Shown piece by piece: positions 43,675-53,613 of a stretch of 64,000 nucleotides of DNA. The position numbers and the translations under genes are program-made. This DNA comes from Cordilura impudica (Eukaryota; Arthropoda; Insecta; Diptera; Scathophagidae). The notes beneath the pieces are model-generated. The model had not been told where the DNA came from. It searched no databases and worked only from the letters and a program-made list of their open reading frames with translations. Where the stretch lies: the NCBI GenBank assembly GCA_963682025.1, contig OY821522.1:27777454-27841453 (forward strand). Direction: 5' to 3'. The stretch's first letter is position 1. Each line of letters begins with the position of its first letter.

Positions 43675-46600
43675 ATGCCTGAAACAGCCCTTGATGTTTT
43701 TATTAGAGATTCTGATGCTCTTATAAAATACGAAGCTAAATTTAACGACATTCGTGAGGAACTTCATTCGAGTTTTAATTTAGAAATACGCGGTAAGGAA
43801 ATTAACTTGTTATGGGAACAAGCTAAATCTTCATACCGTACTTGTCTTAGTTATCTCGAAAATTCTGAAGACGCGGAACCCGAAGATGTTGACGCTGCTG
43901 AGTCAAAATACGAGGCAACATTTAACGCGTACGTTAATTGTTTAGCAATGATCAACGAGAAATTGCACAATTTCGAAACCAAGGCAAAATCGAAGGATCA
44001 GTCTTCGCCTGTAAACTTAAATTCTTCTGATAACTTCTGCCATAATTTGACTCTGCCGCCGTGCGATACAGACGTTTTCGAGGGTGACTATCTTTCTTGG
44101 CCCACTTTTAGGGATATTTTTACCGCGGTATACATAAAAAATTCTCGCTTAAGCAATATTGAGCGTTTGTGCCATTTGGTTCGAAAAACGAGTGGTGAGG
44201 CGCGTGAAATTGTTTCAAAATGTCCACTTACTAATGTTGGCTTTGATATAGCTTGGCGAAATTTGAGAGAAGCGTACGATAATCCTCGTATGTTGGTTAA
44301 CAACCAACTCAAAACGCTTTTCAGTCTTCCCTTTTATGATAAGGAGACTAGTGCGAATTTAAAAGCTTTACAACGCGGTATAAACGGTTGCCTTGCAGCC
44401 ATGTCTACTTATGACATTTCTACTCAAAGCTGGGATCCAATATTAGTTTTTATGTGCATTCAGCGGTTACCTATAAATACTGTTAATATTTGGGAACAGA
44501 GTGTAAAAGACAAATCGGCCTTGTCTCTCTGGAAAGATTTGGACCACTTTCTGACGGAAAGGACCCAAACTTTAGATTGTCTTCGTGATTTAAGAAGTTC
44601 AGAACCTGCCAAAAAGGCTTCTGAACATAAAATAAAAGCGCATCATTCTAATGCTGCTTCCTCTTCAAATGCCTCTTGCATTTTATGTAAAAATCAAGTC
44701 CACTTTTTACGATCTTGTCATCGTTTTAAAAGTTTATCGATTGCGGACAGATATTCTACCATTAAAAAGTTTCATTGTTGTGTCAATTGTCTTTCAAGAA
44801 CACATGAAGCTAAAAATTGTAATAGCAGTTATAATTGTTCCATCTGCAATAAGCGTCATCATACGATGCTGCATCGGGAGTTGCCGAAATCTGATAGTTT
44901 AGTTAGGGAAACTCATAATTCTAATTCGGATGCGAGTCCGGTTATAGCCTCTCGACTTACCAACTCCATACCCATGAATTCTTTCCCCTCTTCGTCAAAT
45001 AGCAACAATGCCATAGCTCCTTTAAATCGACAGGTATTTCATACCTCACAAGATAGGACTGTGCTTTTGGGGACAGCAATGGTGAATATTATTCACCAGG
45101 GTACGACGTATCCAGCTCGGGCCCTTATTGACCCGGCTTCTGAAGCTTCGTTCATTTGTGAACGATTGCAAAATCGCTTGAAACTTTCGACGCATTCTAC
45201 GAATGCTCAAATTTCAGGTGTTAATCAAGCTGTCTCTGCTACCTCTAGAAAACTTTGTTCTCTTCAAATTGGCTCTCCTATTGATTCATCCATTGTAGTG
45301 GAAACTAATGCTCTTGTTTTATCTAAAATATCGGGCAATTTGCCTTCATTTTTACTTCCTTCGCATCTTAGGAACAATTTGCCCAACCTTCGGTTAGCAG
45401 ATAAAAACTTTTTCGATAGCAGACCTGTCGATCTTTTGCTTGGCGCTGATCTTTACCCTAAAATACTTTTAGGTGAAATTCGTCGAGATATTTTGGGCTC
45501 CTTATTAGCTCAAAATACTATTTTCGGTTGGATTATTACTGGTCCAATTTGTCATTCCCAAGTTCAAGTCTATTCAACTAAAGTTGATTTTTCTGAAGAA
45601 GATTGCCTGAATAGAAATCTTCTCAGATTTTGGGAACTTGAGGAAAATCCGAAAAGGAAAATTTTTTCAACTTTCGATAAAATTTGTGAAGAAAATTATA
45701 GGAAGACTACACGTCGAGCTTCTGATGGTCGATACATTGTGACCCTTCCATTCAAACCTGAATTTCCTCAACACTTAAATCTAGGTTTATCTCGACCAGG
45801 TGTTCTCAAACAATATCATCGCACAGAATCCTCTCTTTTACGAAGACCTGAGATTAAGAAATTGTATGATAGCGTCGTTAGTGAATATTTGGACCTAGAC
45901 CATATGAAACTTGTTTCTTCTCCTTCATCGGCAACAACTTTTGCTTGTTACTTGCCACATCATCCAGTCGTTAAACCTGAACGAAAGACCACAAAGTTAA
46001 GAGTCGTTTTCAATGCCTCTAATAAAACTTCGAATGGGAATAGTCTTAACGACTGTCTCTATGTTGGGCCTACTTTACAGTCTGACTTAGTCCTATTAAT
46101 TTTAAGGTGGCGACTTTTTAAATTTGTTTTTAATTGTGACATTACACAAATGTACCGACAAATTAGAGTCGATGCAGCTCATACTCCATTTCAACGTATC
46201 TTATTTCGAGATTCTCCGACGGAGGACGTTAAGGACTATGAGTTGCAAACAGTGACTTTTGGCGTTAACTGCGCTCCTTATCTTGCCATTCGGACATTGT
46301 TACAATTAGCAGACGATTCTGAAGCTGAGTACCCTTTAGCATCACACATTTTACGGAAGTGTATGTACGTTGACGACGTTTTGACAGGGACTCACAACAT
46401 TTCAACTGCTTTGATCGCTCGTGATCAACTTATTGCAGCTTTGTCTTGTGCTAAATTTGAACTGCGAAAATGGACATCTAACGACCGAACAATTTTGGAC
46501 AGATTTCCTTCTGAACATTTAGTTGATGCTAAGGTTTTGACCTTTGTGGAATCAAGTAGCTCTAAAACTTTGGGTATTCAATGGAACGCTCAACTGGACT

Positions 46601-47178
46601 CTTTTTACTTTAGTGTAAATCCTATTGCACATAAATCGAGTCACACTAAAAGAGAAGTTTTATCTACGATTGCAAAGTTGTTTGACCCTGTGGGTTGGCT
46701 AGGTCCAGTTGTTGTAGTCGCGAAAATGATTATGCAGAAGGTCTGGTTAGATAACATTAATTGGGATGATTCTCTACCACTTTCAACGGAAAACGAGTGG
46801 CAAAAGTTCGTTACTTCATATCATGAAGTCAACAATATACGAATTCCACGCTGGGTTCATTACACCCCTGATTCGTCCGTCGTACTTCACGTCTTTTCTG
46901 ATGCCTCGGAAAAGGCATACGCGGGGGTAATTTATATCCGCATCGAAACCCCCAAAGGCGATATATATACCCACTTATTATCTTGCAAAACTAAAGTGGC
47001 ACCTATAAAATCAATTTCGATTCCGCGACTTGAACTTTGCGGAGGAGTTTTGGCTTCAGAACTTTTGAAGACAATACTGAGCGAAATCGATATACGACTT
47101 AATCAAGTTTATTGTTGGACTGACTCTACGATCGTCCTTGCTTGGTTAAAAAAGGATGCTTGTTCTTGTAAGATCTGA
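43675..47178 (+). CDS. BEL-C Gag-protease-RT polyprotein (truncated in RNase H)
   Basis: 1167 codons from ATG 43675. Domains in order: Gag (about residues 1-320, with FEGDYLSWPTFRDIFTAVY near 133); a Cys/His zinc-knuckle module (about 334-405: CILCKNQVHFLRSC, CCVNCLSRTHEAKNC, CSICNKRHHTMLH); an aspartic-protease-like domain (about 480-640) whose active site reads ALIDPASEASFI, with DPA where most retropepsins have DTG or DSG; RT (about 690-1050) with intact DITQMYRQI (about 821) and CMYVDDVLTG (about 897); and RNase H beginning HVFSDASEKAYAG (about 1073). The frame ends at TGA 47176-47178 because of a deletion. It would build the particle, mature it and copy the RNA. Confidence 0.9.
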   Translation: MPETALDVFIRDSDALIKYEAKFNDIREELHSSFNLEIRGKEINLLWEQAKSSYRTCLSYLENSEDAEPEDVDAAESKYEATFNAYVNCLAMINEKLHNFETKAKSKDQSSPVNLNSSDNFCHNLTLPPCDTDVFEGDYLSWPTFRDIFTAVYIKNSRLSNIERLCHLVRKTSGEAREIVSKCPLTNVGFDIAWRNLREAYDNPRMLVNNQLKTLFSLPFYDKETSANLKALQRGINGCLAAMSTYDISTQSWDPILVFMCIQRLPINTVNIWEQSVKDKSALSLWKDLDHFLTERTQTLDCLRDLRSSEPAKKASEHKIKAHHSNAASSSNASCILCKNQVHFLRSCHRFKSLSIADRYSTIKKFHCCVNCLSRTHEAKNCNSSYNCSICNKRHHTMLHRELPKSDSLVRETHNSNSDASPVIASRLTNSIPMNSFPSSSNSNNAIAPLNRQVFHTSQDRTVLLGTAMVNIIHQGTTYPARALIDPASEASFICERLQNRLKLSTHSTNAQISGVNQAVSATSRKLCSLQIGSPIDSSIVVETNALVLSKISGNLPSFLLPSHLRNNLPNLRLADKNFFDSRPVDLLLGADLYPKILLGEIRRDILGSLLAQNTIFGWIITGPICHSQVQVYSTKVDFSEEDCLNRNLLRFWELEENPKRKIFSTFDKICEENYRKTTRRASDGRYIVTLPFKPEFPQHLNLGLSRPGVLKQYHRTESSLLRRPEIKKLYDSVVSEYLDLDHMKLVSSPSSATTFACYLPHHPVVKPERKTTKLRVVFNASNKTSNGNSLNDCLYVGPTLQSDLVLLILRWRLFKFVFNCDITQMYRQIRVDAAHTPFQRILFRDSPTEDVKDYELQTVTFGVNCAPYLAIRTLLQLADDSEAEYPLASHILRKCMYVDDVLTGTHNISTALIARDQLIAALSCAKFELRKWTSNDRTILDRFPSEHLVDAKVLTFVESSSSKTLGIQWNAQLDSFYFSVNPIAHKSSHTKREVLSTIAKLFDPVGWLGPVVVVAKMIMQKVWLDNINWDDSLPLSTENEWQKFVTSYHEVNNIRIPRWVHYTPDSSVVLHVFSDASEKAYAGVIYIRIETPKGDIYTHLLSCKTKVAPIKSISIPRLELCGGVLASELLKTILSEIDIRLNQVYCWTDSTIVLAWLKKDACSCKI

Positions 47179-47588
47179 GGATAATCCTGCCGATTTGGTG
47201 GCATGGACCAAAATGGCTATGCCAAGAAAAAACGCAATGGAATATCTCTGATATTTCTCGTCTTGACACTGATATTGAGTGCCATAAAGTTAAAACTCAT
47301 GCCTCGTTCTTTACGAACACGCAAGGAGATGACGGTTTTATCGACATTCTTGATAATTATTCGCGTCTTGATAAAGCGCTTCGCGTCATTTCTTATATTT
47401 TGCGATTTTTCTATAATTGTCATCCTTCCCATAAATCAAACCGTAATTTGTATGAAGACACTATTCTTTCTAGTATCGAGATGAAAAGGACTAAATTACG
47501 TTTAGCCATGATCTCGCAAAAGTGTCATTTTGCAGATGAATATAAATGTCTTTTGGAGAGGAAACCTTTAAATACGAAAAGTTTTTGA
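47165..47588 (+). pseudogene. BEL-C RNase H end and linker, deleted and frameshifted
   Basis: After WLKKDACSCK the sequence jumps to VRSEDNPADLVA, then to KWLCQEKTQWNIS. Compared with BEL-A (8480-8720), roughly 25 codons are missing before NPAD and a further block between NPADL and the WL motif. The linker then reads on in one frame (KALRVISYILRFFYNCHP...) to a TGA at 47586-47588, where a T-run indel shifts into the integrase frame. These lesions make the element non-autonomous. Confidence 0.8.
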
Positions 47589-48844
47589 TTCCTTTGAATC
47601 CATTTCTGGACAAAGATGGTGTGATGAGGCTAAATGGTCGTTTAGTTAAATCCCCATCTCTTTCTTATAGTGAACAGCATCCAATTATTTTACCTTATTC
47701 GAGTAGATTTACGCTACTTTTAACGGAGTTTGTTCATTTGATTTCCATTCACGGTGGAAATCAGCTCATGCTGCGAATACTTCGTATTGAATATTGGGTC
47801 CCTCGCTTAAAATCTAAAATTCGTGGAGTCATCGGGCGCTGCAAACGTTGTATTCTTGAAAGAAAACGTTCTTGTAGTCAAATTATGGGCGCTCTACCGC
47901 CTGAGAGGACTTTACTTGATAGACCGTTTACTACAACTGGTGTTGATTTCGCAGGTCCTTTCGATATTAAAAGTTTCACTGGTAGGGCTTGTAAGATAAC
48001 AAAAGGTTATGTTTGTGTTTTTGTATGCTTTTCTACAAAAGCTATACATCTGGAGGCAACTTCTGATTTGTCTACGGCTACCTTCTTAGCAGCATTTCAG
48101 AGATTTATCTCACGCCGAGGTTGTCCAATCACAATATTTTCGGATAACGGTACAAACTTTGTAGGCGCGTCTCGTGAATTGGAGAAAGACTTTAAAACTT
48201 TTCTTAAAGATAGTCAGACCACTACGTGTTCTACGTATGCAATTCAGGGTCTCACTTGGCGTTTTATCCCCGCAGGTGCTCCTCATATGGGTGGCCTATG
48301 GGAAGCCGGTGTAAAGAGCTTCAAACTTCATTTTCGAAAAGAAGCTCAATCTTTTAAATTTACATTTGAGGAATTCGCGACTCTGCTTGCGAGAATAGAA
48401 GCGTGCCTTAATTCGCGCCCTATTTGTCCTATGACAGAAAACCCTCAAGACCCGGTTGCTCTAACTCCTGGTCATTTTTTAATTGGCTCTCCAATTCTTG
48501 CTCCCCTTGAGCCTGAAATTAGTGAAATGCCTATAAGTTTAGTTAATCGATTTAGAAGAATGAAAGCTATTTCTCAACATTTTTGCCGACGGTGGAAAGA
48601 GGAATACTTAATTAATTTACACAAAAGATACAAATGGCAAAATCCGGCACGTGAAATTCAGGTTAATGATTTAGTTGTTATACGGCACGAACAATTACCT
48701 ACAACTTCGTGGAGATTTGGTCGCGTCGTTAAAACCTACCCGGGTAGTGACGGTCATGTGAGGGTCGTTGATATACGCACTGTGAATGGGGTTGTACGAC
48801 GACATATCGCAAAACTGGTCATTCTGACTAGTATAATAAATTAA
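47546..48844 (+). CDS. BEL-C integrase
   Basis: A long open frame of 432 codons. The first ten or so codons overlap the previous frame; homology begins at FLIPLNPFLDKDGVMRLNGR. Then RHPI-type block, the zinc region IHGGNQLMLRILRIEYWVP...CKRC, the catalytic triad (VDFAGPFD, FSDNGTNFVG, MGGLWEAGVKSF) and the C-terminal RWKEEYLINLHKRYKW and NDLVVIRHEQLP blocks, ending TAA 48842-48844. All catalytic residues are present. It lacks its own start in the family arrangement, because it is normally part of the polyprotein. Confidence 0.88.
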   Translation: MSFGEETFKYEKFLIPLNPFLDKDGVMRLNGRLVKSPSLSYSEQHPIILPYSSRFTLLLTEFVHLISIHGGNQLMLRILRIEYWVPRLKSKIRGVIGRCKRCILERKRSCSQIMGALPPERTLLDRPFTTTGVDFAGPFDIKSFTGRACKITKGYVCVFVCFSTKAIHLEATSDLSTATFLAAFQRFISRRGCPITIFSDNGTNFVGASRELEKDFKTFLKDSQTTTCSTYAIQGLTWRFIPAGAPHMGGLWEAGVKSFKLHFRKEAQSFKFTFEEFATLLARIEACLNSRPICPMTENPQDPVALTPGHFLIGSPILAPLEPEISEMPISLVNRFRRMKAISQHFCRRWKEEYLINLHKRYKWQNPAREIQVNDLVVIRHEQLPTTSWRFGRVVKTYPGSDGHVRVVDIRTVNGVVRRHIAKLVILTSIIN

Positions 48845-48863
48845 GTACACATGTTATTATTTT

Positions 48864-48890
48864 CACTAATATTTGTTGTTTCCTAGCACT
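48864..48890 (+). promoter_or_regulatory. Putative splice acceptor before the BEL-C 3' ORF
   Basis: Branch-point-like CTAAT (48866-48870), pyrimidine-rich ATTTGTTGTTTCCTAG ending at 48886, then CACT and ATG at 48891. Placement is the same as at 10307-10336 in BEL-A. Confidence 0.55.
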
Positions 48891-49964
48891 ATGGACGCAT
48901 TACCCAACTTCTTTGATGATGCTCTCTTAGATGACTACGAGGAAGCAATGGAAATTGTGGAACCGGTTTCTGCCGCAACCCCTTTGGCTGCACCCGTTGC
49001 TGATAAGGAGGATACACCGGCTCCTGTTGGTGTACCGCCTCCGTCTGCTGATACTCCAGCACCAGTAATGCCGTCGACTTCCGAACCTTTATCGGAAACC
49101 AAAGGAACCTCGAGCTCGAATGGTAATCCCGAAATCGCAAATCGCCATTGTAGGGTATGTAGTGGTAAACATCCATTAAGGGCGTGCAATAAATTTTTAA
49201 AATTGAACCATGAGCGGAAGCTGCGAATGGTGATCCTTCACCGCTATTGTTCGCGCTGCTTAGCGCATTCGCACTCCGCAAAAGATTGCAAAAGCACGTT
49301 TAAATGCGGTCAATGTAAAGGCGATCATAACACCCTTTTACATTCCGATCGTTCTATGCAGTCTGGTTCGAAAAAGAAACCATTACCTCGCACTCCGGCT
49401 TCTTCTTCTAAGAAGCCTCCGTCTGGCCCGCTCGTACCACAGTCTACCACTTACCGTCCGTCGTCCTCCGTTTCAAAGACTTGCCCCTTACCCATCCGTC
49501 ATGTTGTCACGTTTTCCCCCACTGTGTTGATCAGACTCATCTTACCGACAAACTCCATTCCGATACGAGCAGCTTTGGACCCTTGCTGTAGCATTAGCTA
49601 CATCTGCGAATCCTTGGTCCATCAATTGCGGCTGCCCGTATCTAAGATGGACAATATTGGATATTGTCGATTAGCTGTCGGTTCGTCGTTTGACCCAACA
49701 CAACGAATTTCGCTCACGGCGAAAGTTACTAAAATGCGCGGTGTTAAGACTCCTTCAGAGTCCGTTCCAGATACTATACGGGAACATTTTGCCGGGTTCC
49801 AATTGGCGGACCCCCGTTTTAACGTATCTGGGCCGGTAGCTTTGGTCTTAGGACCTGAAGTTAACCCTCAGATTATTAAGGGAAAAATATATTCGAGCCC
49901 GGGTCTTCCAATGGCACAATATACCTTATTTGGTTGGGTCATTTCTGGCCAATCGCCTCTTTAG
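48891..49964 (+). CDS. BEL-C extra 3' ORF: zinc-knuckle plus protease-like protein
   Basis: 357 codons after the integrase. Layout: acidic N-terminus (MDALPNFFDDALLDDYEEAM), a Pro/Ala-rich linker, a Cys/His module (CRVCSGKHPLRAC, YCSRCLAHSHSAKDC, CGQCKGDHNTLLH; about residues 86-145), a Ser/Pro-rich spacer, and a domain (about 210-355) that parallels the protease-like region of the main polyprotein: AALDPCCSISYICESL at the active-site position, then GPVALVLGPEVNPQII and TLFGWVISG at the end. It is therefore a second, diverged copy of the Gag-knuckle/protease module. Base use is more GC-rich than the main ORF. The ATG follows a splice-acceptor-like signal. Role unknown; options are a spare Gag/protease subunit or an RNA-binding accessory factor. 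The stop (TAG 49962-49964) lies in the first palindrome of the array. Confidence 0.85.
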   Translation: MDALPNFFDDALLDDYEEAMEIVEPVSAATPLAAPVADKEDTPAPVGVPPPSADTPAPVMPSTSEPLSETKGTSSSNGNPEIANRHCRVCSGKHPLRACNKFLKLNHERKLRMVILHRYCSRCLAHSHSAKDCKSTFKCGQCKGDHNTLLHSDRSMQSGSKKKPLPRTPASSSKKPPSGPLVPQSTTYRPSSSVSKTCPLPIRHVVTFSPTVLIRLILPTNSIPIRAALDPCCSISYICESLVHQLRLPVSKMDNIGYCRLAVGSSFDPTQRISLTAKVTKMRGVKTPSESVPDTIREHFAGFQLADPRFNVSGPVALVLGPEVNPQIIKGKIYSSPGLPMAQYTLFGWVISGQSPL

Positions 49965-50150
49965 AGGACAAGTCCCCTTGGACCTATGATCCCCTTGGAT
50001 CAACGACCCCCTTGGGTCAAACCCGATCCCCTTGGATCAACGCGGTCCCTTGACCGCACGACGAGAATCCAGTTTATACTGGTCTGATCCCTTGATCAGC
50101 TGATCCCTTGATCAAAGAACCCAGCCCATACTGGTTTGGTCCCTTGACCA
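49956..50150 (+). repeat. Array of palindromes with a fixed CCTT loop and changing stems
   Basis: CCTCT-TT-AGAGG (49956-49967); then eight stem-CCTT-stem units: GTCC/GGAC (49972-49983), TGATCC/GGATCA (49987-50002), GACCC/GGGTC (50005-50018), GATCC/GGATC (50025-50038), GCGGTC/GACCGC (50042-50057), CTGATC/GATCAG (50084-50099), TGATC/GATCA (50101-50114), TGGTC/GACCA (50137-50150). Two more are CCAGT-TTAT-ACTGG (50069-50082) and CCAG-CCCATA-CTGG (50121-50134). All stems pair perfectly although their sequences differ. Confidence 0.92.
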
Positions 50151-50332
50151 TTAGTTTTAAGTGTTTTTTGAAAAAATGTAAAAAAAAAAAAAAATATATA
50201 TATACATGAAATATTTAAAATTATGAAAAAACATTTATTATACTTTTACCTTTCCTTGCTTTTGTAACCTCTCTCTTTTACCTAGCTAAGACTTTGTTGC
50301 AACCTCCTCTAGTGTTGCAAGGTGGCCGGCAA

Positions 50333-50741
50333 TGTTTAAGCACAGATACTTTTATATTGCTCATTAATTTAGTTTGCCCTTTTGCAAACCCTCACCCTCT
50401 TTAAGGGTTAATTACTAGTTAGAATCTAAGTTTTACTCCTTTTTGTAAACATCTTTGTAGGGAGTATTTACATAGATTCTAGCGAGTAAACCGTTAACGG
50501 TATCTAAAAACATTGCTTGTTGCCTCTTTCTATCCTAGTTAGATGTAACTTTTTTTTATCTTCGTTTGAATGCCAAGATGAATACATTGTCCACACGGAT
50601 CTTCATATACACATACAGTCCATTTAATTTTAAAGGTAATTTATTTTTAATAAAATATTGAGAATTTTCTCATTTTTAATAAATCACCAAAAATCTTGTT
50701 TTTTTCTTTATTCCCAAAATCTCCTGCATATACGGCAAACA
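50333..50741 (+). repeat. 3' LTR of BEL-C
   Basis: 409 bp, about six differences from the 5' LTR, followed by ACCAC (50742-50746). The 180 bp between the palindrome array and this LTR are AT-rich with no ORF. Confidence 0.93.
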
Positions 50742-50904
50742 ACCACGATTGGTTGATTCTTCCAGAGGACAAGCGCTCAGGGCAGGACTTTAGAAATGCT
50801 TCTTTAAGAGTTTTCGTCACTAGACGTGCTGAGTTCTCCACATATTGAACACTGACAGGCCCATCCATGTAATGATCAAATGTTGATTCTAATTGTATTT
50901 GCAT
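50742..50904 (-). pseudogene. LOA-like LINE: piece 5' of the BEL-C insertion
   Basis: The minus strand encodes STFDHYMDGPVSVQYVENSA and LKEAFLKSCPERLSSGRINQ followed by SW at the insertion point. This is the stretch between endonuclease and RT in this LINE type and joins the segment ending at 42236. Upstream endonuclease sequence is not recognisable beyond 50930. Confidence 0.65.
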
Positions 50905-50930
50905 ACGATTTCAAATTTTGAAGGTGTTCG

Positions 50931-53609
50931 ACAAACATCGCTTTCGAGACCAGACGAAAGAAGACGTAACGATCAGTCGGGTTTGGGGGCGTTCGTGTCT
51001 TCAACGTTTAGTCTTAATAACATTACTATTATTTTATTGTAGACTCCCTCACTATATATATAAATATATATTAAAATAAACTACGTTTTAAATGGACCGG
51101 AAATAACCATAAAATAAACAACAAAAGCCCCTGTATTATGGTTAATAAGAAAATGAATCTACTGAAAAGGTATTTATCAAATGTTTGCCGTCAATGATCT
51201 CTACGATGATCTGAGATCGTGTCTCATTACCCACGCCTACTAATTTCCTAGTGACACTTAAGATTTGCTCTAAGAACCCACAACTGTATTACCCTAATAA
51301 ATTAATCCATACAAGAAAACATAAACTGTCGGTCTAGCAATTCATTATGAAAATTCACAACTTTTATTTCAACCCATTGGATGTTAAGCAAAAATGTACA
51401 AAAATGGATAAAAACAAAAAAATTATTGAAAATGATTATAGTTTGACATATAATACTCTTAAGCTATAATTAATGCATTTTAAAATTGCTAATCCTTATT
51501 TGAATTATCTTACTTAAAAAAAATTAAGATTGAAAATTAAGATATTATACGCAATATACTTAAATTCTAATCAATGAAACGTATATCTGTAACCGAATAA
51601 TGGATTAAACGTTTTCCCGACGTTAACGGTTTCATCATCAAACACAGCTAAACATGAGGAATACTCGATGAAAGTAAACAAAGAAGCAAAAAATATAGTA
51701 TTCAAAACAAAAAAAAAAATATCTATGCATCCCATAGATTTCATAAAGGAAAAGAGAGCATACGCTGTAACATGATTTACTCTGATTCTTGTTCTCATTT
51801 ATATTAATTTTACTTGTCAATGATGACATCATATACTTGTTACTCCTTTCTTATCTGTCTTTGCGGAAAAAAAGTAATACTATAAGATGCAAGAATATTA
51901 TCACTGTAAGTCAAAAGTAAGCGGTTTTCTGTTTCTGTAACTCACCCAAATATATATTTATTCGCGAACGATGAGGCCTCAGCGATCTGTATTATTGTTG
52001 TTGTTTAATGATGATAAAGATGATGCTAAAAGGTGATGTTCTTGCATACATGTAGATTTTAGAAATACCCGCTACGGACTGAGTTTAAAAATTTTACATT
52101 ACAGTGGATAACCTTTAGTAATAAATTTTTTTTTTTAGTTAAGAAAAAAAAAATGTTGATAACTTTTTATATTTAGCCTTTAGTAATTCATATTACGTTA
52201 ACAAAAAAACCCATTTAGGCCCTTAAAATAGTTAAGTAGGGGTAAGTAATACGTAGAATTTACTCTAAGATATACATTTTAGGAAATTTTGATTTATAAT
52301 TTTGCATTAATTTAATAATGGTTTTCTGTACTTTTTTTTTTATTAAATTGAAAATTCTCTGTTAATAAATTCAAAACCTGGGCAACAACCTTAGGTTTCA
52401 AAGAAATAATTGTTTAAAATTTACAATTTTAAGATGCTTTCCTAAATCTTATGTTTGAAGATAGCAGCTTTAATTAAGATTATTGAACGTGCTGTACTTC
52501 TTCTTCGAAATTAATTTAAGTCATCGTTTAATAATTTTTTTTTCATATCGGGGTTTTCTTTTTATCAAAAACAGGGATCGGTATATACAAGAACATTTGA
52601 TGATTTTTATTTAAAACCTAATTGGAAAAATGAATTTGAATAAAATTTAAGCCAAGCTTCGAAATACCATTTCCTTACCTCAAATGTTCTTTCAAATGTT
52701 CTTTCTAAGGTTAAGAATATGTATTTAGTAATGCTCCCGATACTATATCTTGGGTGCTGCTGAAGAGCAGTCTCCTTGTATCTCTGGGTTATGAAAATTA
52801 TTTTCCTTTTCAAACCCTACCCGTGGTTTCTCGTGAGTGTCGTTAGGCTGCCTTCTCAACGTAAACCATTCACACAACATAGACGGTCGTTGCCCAAAGG
52901 CAGTAAATTCTGAAGGTCGTTTGCCAAACGTGCCTAGATATGCTTCCAAGATTTTGCGCAATCTGGTTCAATTGTATTACCTTTTTGACTTTTCTTTTTG
53001 CGAGGTCCCTATTGCTACTCTTCGTATCACGGTCGTCACTATTTATGACAATTTAGGTGTTGTCACCGTATTCCTCTTTATTTCGGAGAAAATGGAACTT
53101 TTATGACACTTCTCGTCTTATTTTCAAAGCACGTTCTTACTTCATGGAAGGTTCTAGAAAAAGGAAGTTGAGCATGGCTTTGCTGACCTCTATAGGTATG
53201 TCGAATTTAATTCACCTACGATTCTAGATTAAGTAGTTGATACCCATTTGTTTAAGTACTTTGGCTACTAAACACAGCCTTGTTGTACTTGACCCATTAT
53301 TTCACCACATGGTACCGAATTCACCCATTTTACCCATTTATAACAAAACTTTTATAAATAAGTACTCACATAACTTGAAGTTAAAATAAGTAATTGTTTA
53401 ACTTCTAATTACTGAAAACGTTATACCTATGTACAAAATTCAACATCCATTTCGATTTATGCTCAACACTGCTATGTTCTGTATAACACAAAGGTTTAGC
53501 ACCTCGCTAAATATTATTACACCGTATGTCTAACAGAATTTACCAACATCTTGTTATTTGATAAGTGAAAGCTTTTATTCTTATCCACAACCAAGAGGAT
53601 CAATAACAT
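50931..53609. other. Intergenic, no supported gene
   Basis: AT-rich DNA with only short ORFs lacking motifs. The stretch 52780-53110 is somewhat GC-richer, but neither strand gives a recognisable protein. Confidence 0.6.
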
Positions 53610-53613
53610 TTAA

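Larger units (their letters stand above)
42237..50741 (+). mobile_element. Full-length BEL/Pao retrotransposon (BEL-C)
   Basis: 8505 bp. LTR (42237-42646), PBS, 1-kb leader, gag-protease-RT-RNase H frame (43675-47178), damaged junction, integrase (to 48844), an extra 3' ORF (48891-49964), a palindrome array (49956-50150) and LTR (50333-50741). Target duplication ACCAC (42232-42236, 50742-50746), 5 bp as usual for BEL/Pao. LTRs differ at about six positions of 410. It has inserted into an LOA-like LINE on the opposite strand. Confidence 0.94.

Noticed and set aside
47203..47484. 93-codon ORF MDQNGYAKKK...
   Set aside because: It is a shadow frame; the BEL polyprotein frame over the same DNA matches the other BEL copies.
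48889..49281. 130-codon minus-strand ORF opposite the BEL-C extra ORF
   Set aside because: Antisense shadow of a GC-richer coding region, no motif.
52743..53106. Overlapping ORFs on both strands in a GC-richer patch
   Set aside because: No recognisable motif, no splice context; could be an old repeat.
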